Shown in pieces: positions 5,373-5,991 of a DNA stretch of 5,991 nucleotides. This DNA comes from Nitrososphaerota archaeon (GTDB lineage Archaea; Thermoproteota; Nitrososphaeria; Nitrososphaerales; Gagatemarchaeaceae): contig JACQFO010000011.1 in the NCBI GenBank assembly GCA_016200025.1, positions 1-5,991 on the forward strand. Reading direction: 5' to 3'. Positions within the stretch are counted from its first letter, which is position 1. Each line of letters begins with the position of its first letter. The position numbers were made by a program, and so were the translations under genes. Under the pieces are notes generated by a model. The model saw nothing but the letters and a program-made list of their open reading frames with translations. It did not search any database and was not told where the DNA came from.

Positions 5373-5991
5373 CTGTCTTGCGACCTCCTTTGTACTTCTG
5401 ATAGATAAGGTAGCCAGCAATTCCGATGGCGAACCAGGCGGCTCCGAAGTTCCTCCCGTCCGGGTTGACGCCGACGAGGATGAACCAGATCAGCACGGTG
5501 GACACGAGGCCGATCACGGGAACGATCGAGACCCTGTAGGCTTGTCCTGCTCGGCGAATCGTAATATTGAGCGGCATCTTCCAGCCCTCGCGTTCGGGGT
5601 CCTTGAAGCGGAGGACGATCGCGGCTGCGTTGACGTACATGTAGGCGATAAGAGCTCCGAAGTTGTAGACGGAGGCGATTAGTGGAAGGAGGCTGTAGTT
5701 CGAGAGGCCAACACCGGCCACGAGCAGGAGGCATGCGATGGTCGAGAAGATGATGAGGGTCGCGTACGGGGTCCTGAACCTTGAGCTGACCCTTGAGAAC
5801 CCCTTGGGCATAAGGCCTAGGCGACTCATGGAGAAGGTGACCCGGGAGACGCCGATCACGCCCGTATTCGTGGAGATGTAGCATACCAGGGTCCCCATCA
5901 GTGCGACCCAGATCGCGAAGACGCCGCCGATGACTGGTAGGTCCCCGGCGAGCGTGACTGCAGGCGCAGTTGAATTACTCGCCACCTCAGA
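5365..5991 (-). CDS. APC-superfamily amino acid permease, C-terminal part, cut by the window edge
   Basis: The last 208 residues of a multi-helix amino acid/polyamine/organocation transporter; the frame is open to the right edge, so the true start lies outside. A GTG at 5985 is in frame but is internal to the family's fold, not a start. Five membrane segments can be seen, at about residues 18-39, 76-94, 99-127, 155-175 and 181-199 counted from the edge, matching the last five helices of the 12-helix APC fold. The loop SRVTFSMSRLGLMPKGF (49-65) followed by RFRTPYATL (71-79) is the strongly conserved cytoplasmic segment of this family, and WKMPLNI (137-143) also fits. The protein ends in a short basic tail, KYKGGRKTDA, directly after the last helix, with no C-terminal USP domain; that domain is instead supplied by the next gene, whose ATG overlaps this TGA by 8 bases. 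The substrate is probably an amino acid but cannot be specified. Confidence 0.9.
   Translation of the reverse strand, partial: SEVASNSTAPAVTLAGDLPVIGGVFAIWVALMGTLVCYISTNTGVIGVSRVTFSMSRLGLMPKGFSRVSSRFRTPYATLIIFSTIACLLLVAGVGLSNYSLLPLIASVYNFGALIAYMYVNAAAIVLRFKDPEREGWKMPLNITIRRAGQAYRVSIVPVIGLVSTVLIWFILVGVNPDGRNFGAAWFAIGIAGYLIYQKYKGGRKTDA
5383..5388 (-). promoter_or_regulatory. Shine-Dalgarno site of the USP gene, inside the permease gene
   Basis: The minus strand reads AAAGGAGGTCGCAAGACAG before ATG. GGAGGT is a strong anti-16S match 10 bases from the ATG at 5372. It decides this start over the upstream TTG and lies within the last permease codons, so ribosomes ending on the permease could re-initiate here. 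Confidence 0.7.

Noticed and set aside
5360..5425. Programmed frameshift joining the permease to the USP protein
   Set aside because: The USP frame is open up to a TTG at 5420, so a fusion is possible in principle, but no slippery run or stimulatory structure is visible and an internal ribosome binding site explains the arrangement.
5348..5884. Minus-strand 178-codon open frame inside the permease gene
   Set aside because: Arg/Leu/His-rich and out of frame with the permease, which has clear helices and family motifs.
1..5991. tRNA, rRNA, CRISPR array, insertion sequence or attachment site
   Set aside because: No cloverleaf, repeated spacer pattern, transposase motif or long direct or inverted repeats were seen by eye on either strand.

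Overview
The window looks like chromosomal DNA from a high-GC archaeon. It is densely packed, and arginine is often written AGG. Two plus-strand genes have no Shine-Dalgarno sequence but carry an AT-rich, TATA-like element about 28 bases before the start codon, the usual archaeal leaderless layout. Other genes have GGAG or GGAGGT ribosome binding sites, so initiation is mixed. The phylum cannot be fixed from this sequence: a Nitrososphaeria-like or Thermoplasmata-like heterotroph would fit, but that is a guess. No tRNA, rRNA, CRISPR array, insertion sequence or phage gene is visible, and no gene-free stretch exceeds about 110 bases.

Left part, minus strand (2007 down to 1): a 14-helix DHA2-type drug/organic-ion exporter of the major facilitator superfamily is followed, only 7 bases after its stop, by the N-terminal 174 codons of an AcnA/IRP-type aconitase that runs off the left edge. 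The aconitase appears to start with TTG. The two genes are probably one transcript.

Middle, plus strand (2117 to 4470): a full-length YyaL/SPATA20-family protein (thioredoxin-like DUF255 domain with a CHWC motif plus a six-hairpin, glycosidase-like domain) diverges from the exporter across a 109-base intergenic region. It is followed 32 bases later by a small, highly charged unknown protein of 100 residues that seems to have its own TATA box, touching the stop codon of the preceding gene.

Right part, minus strand (5991 down to 4467): the C-terminal third of an APC-superfamily amino acid permease enters from the right edge. Its stop overlaps by 8 bases the start of a 301-residue protein with two universal-stress-protein (USP) domains. 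That gene ends tail to tail with the small unknown gene, their stop codons interlocked. The permease and USP protein are very likely made together, the USP protein acting as a detached cytosolic partner of the transporter.

No clear new multi-gene system is visible. The most interesting points are the translationally coupled permease/USP pair with degenerate nucleotide loops, the unrecognised small charged protein with its squeezed-in promoter and interlocked stop, and the exporter-aconitase pairing.
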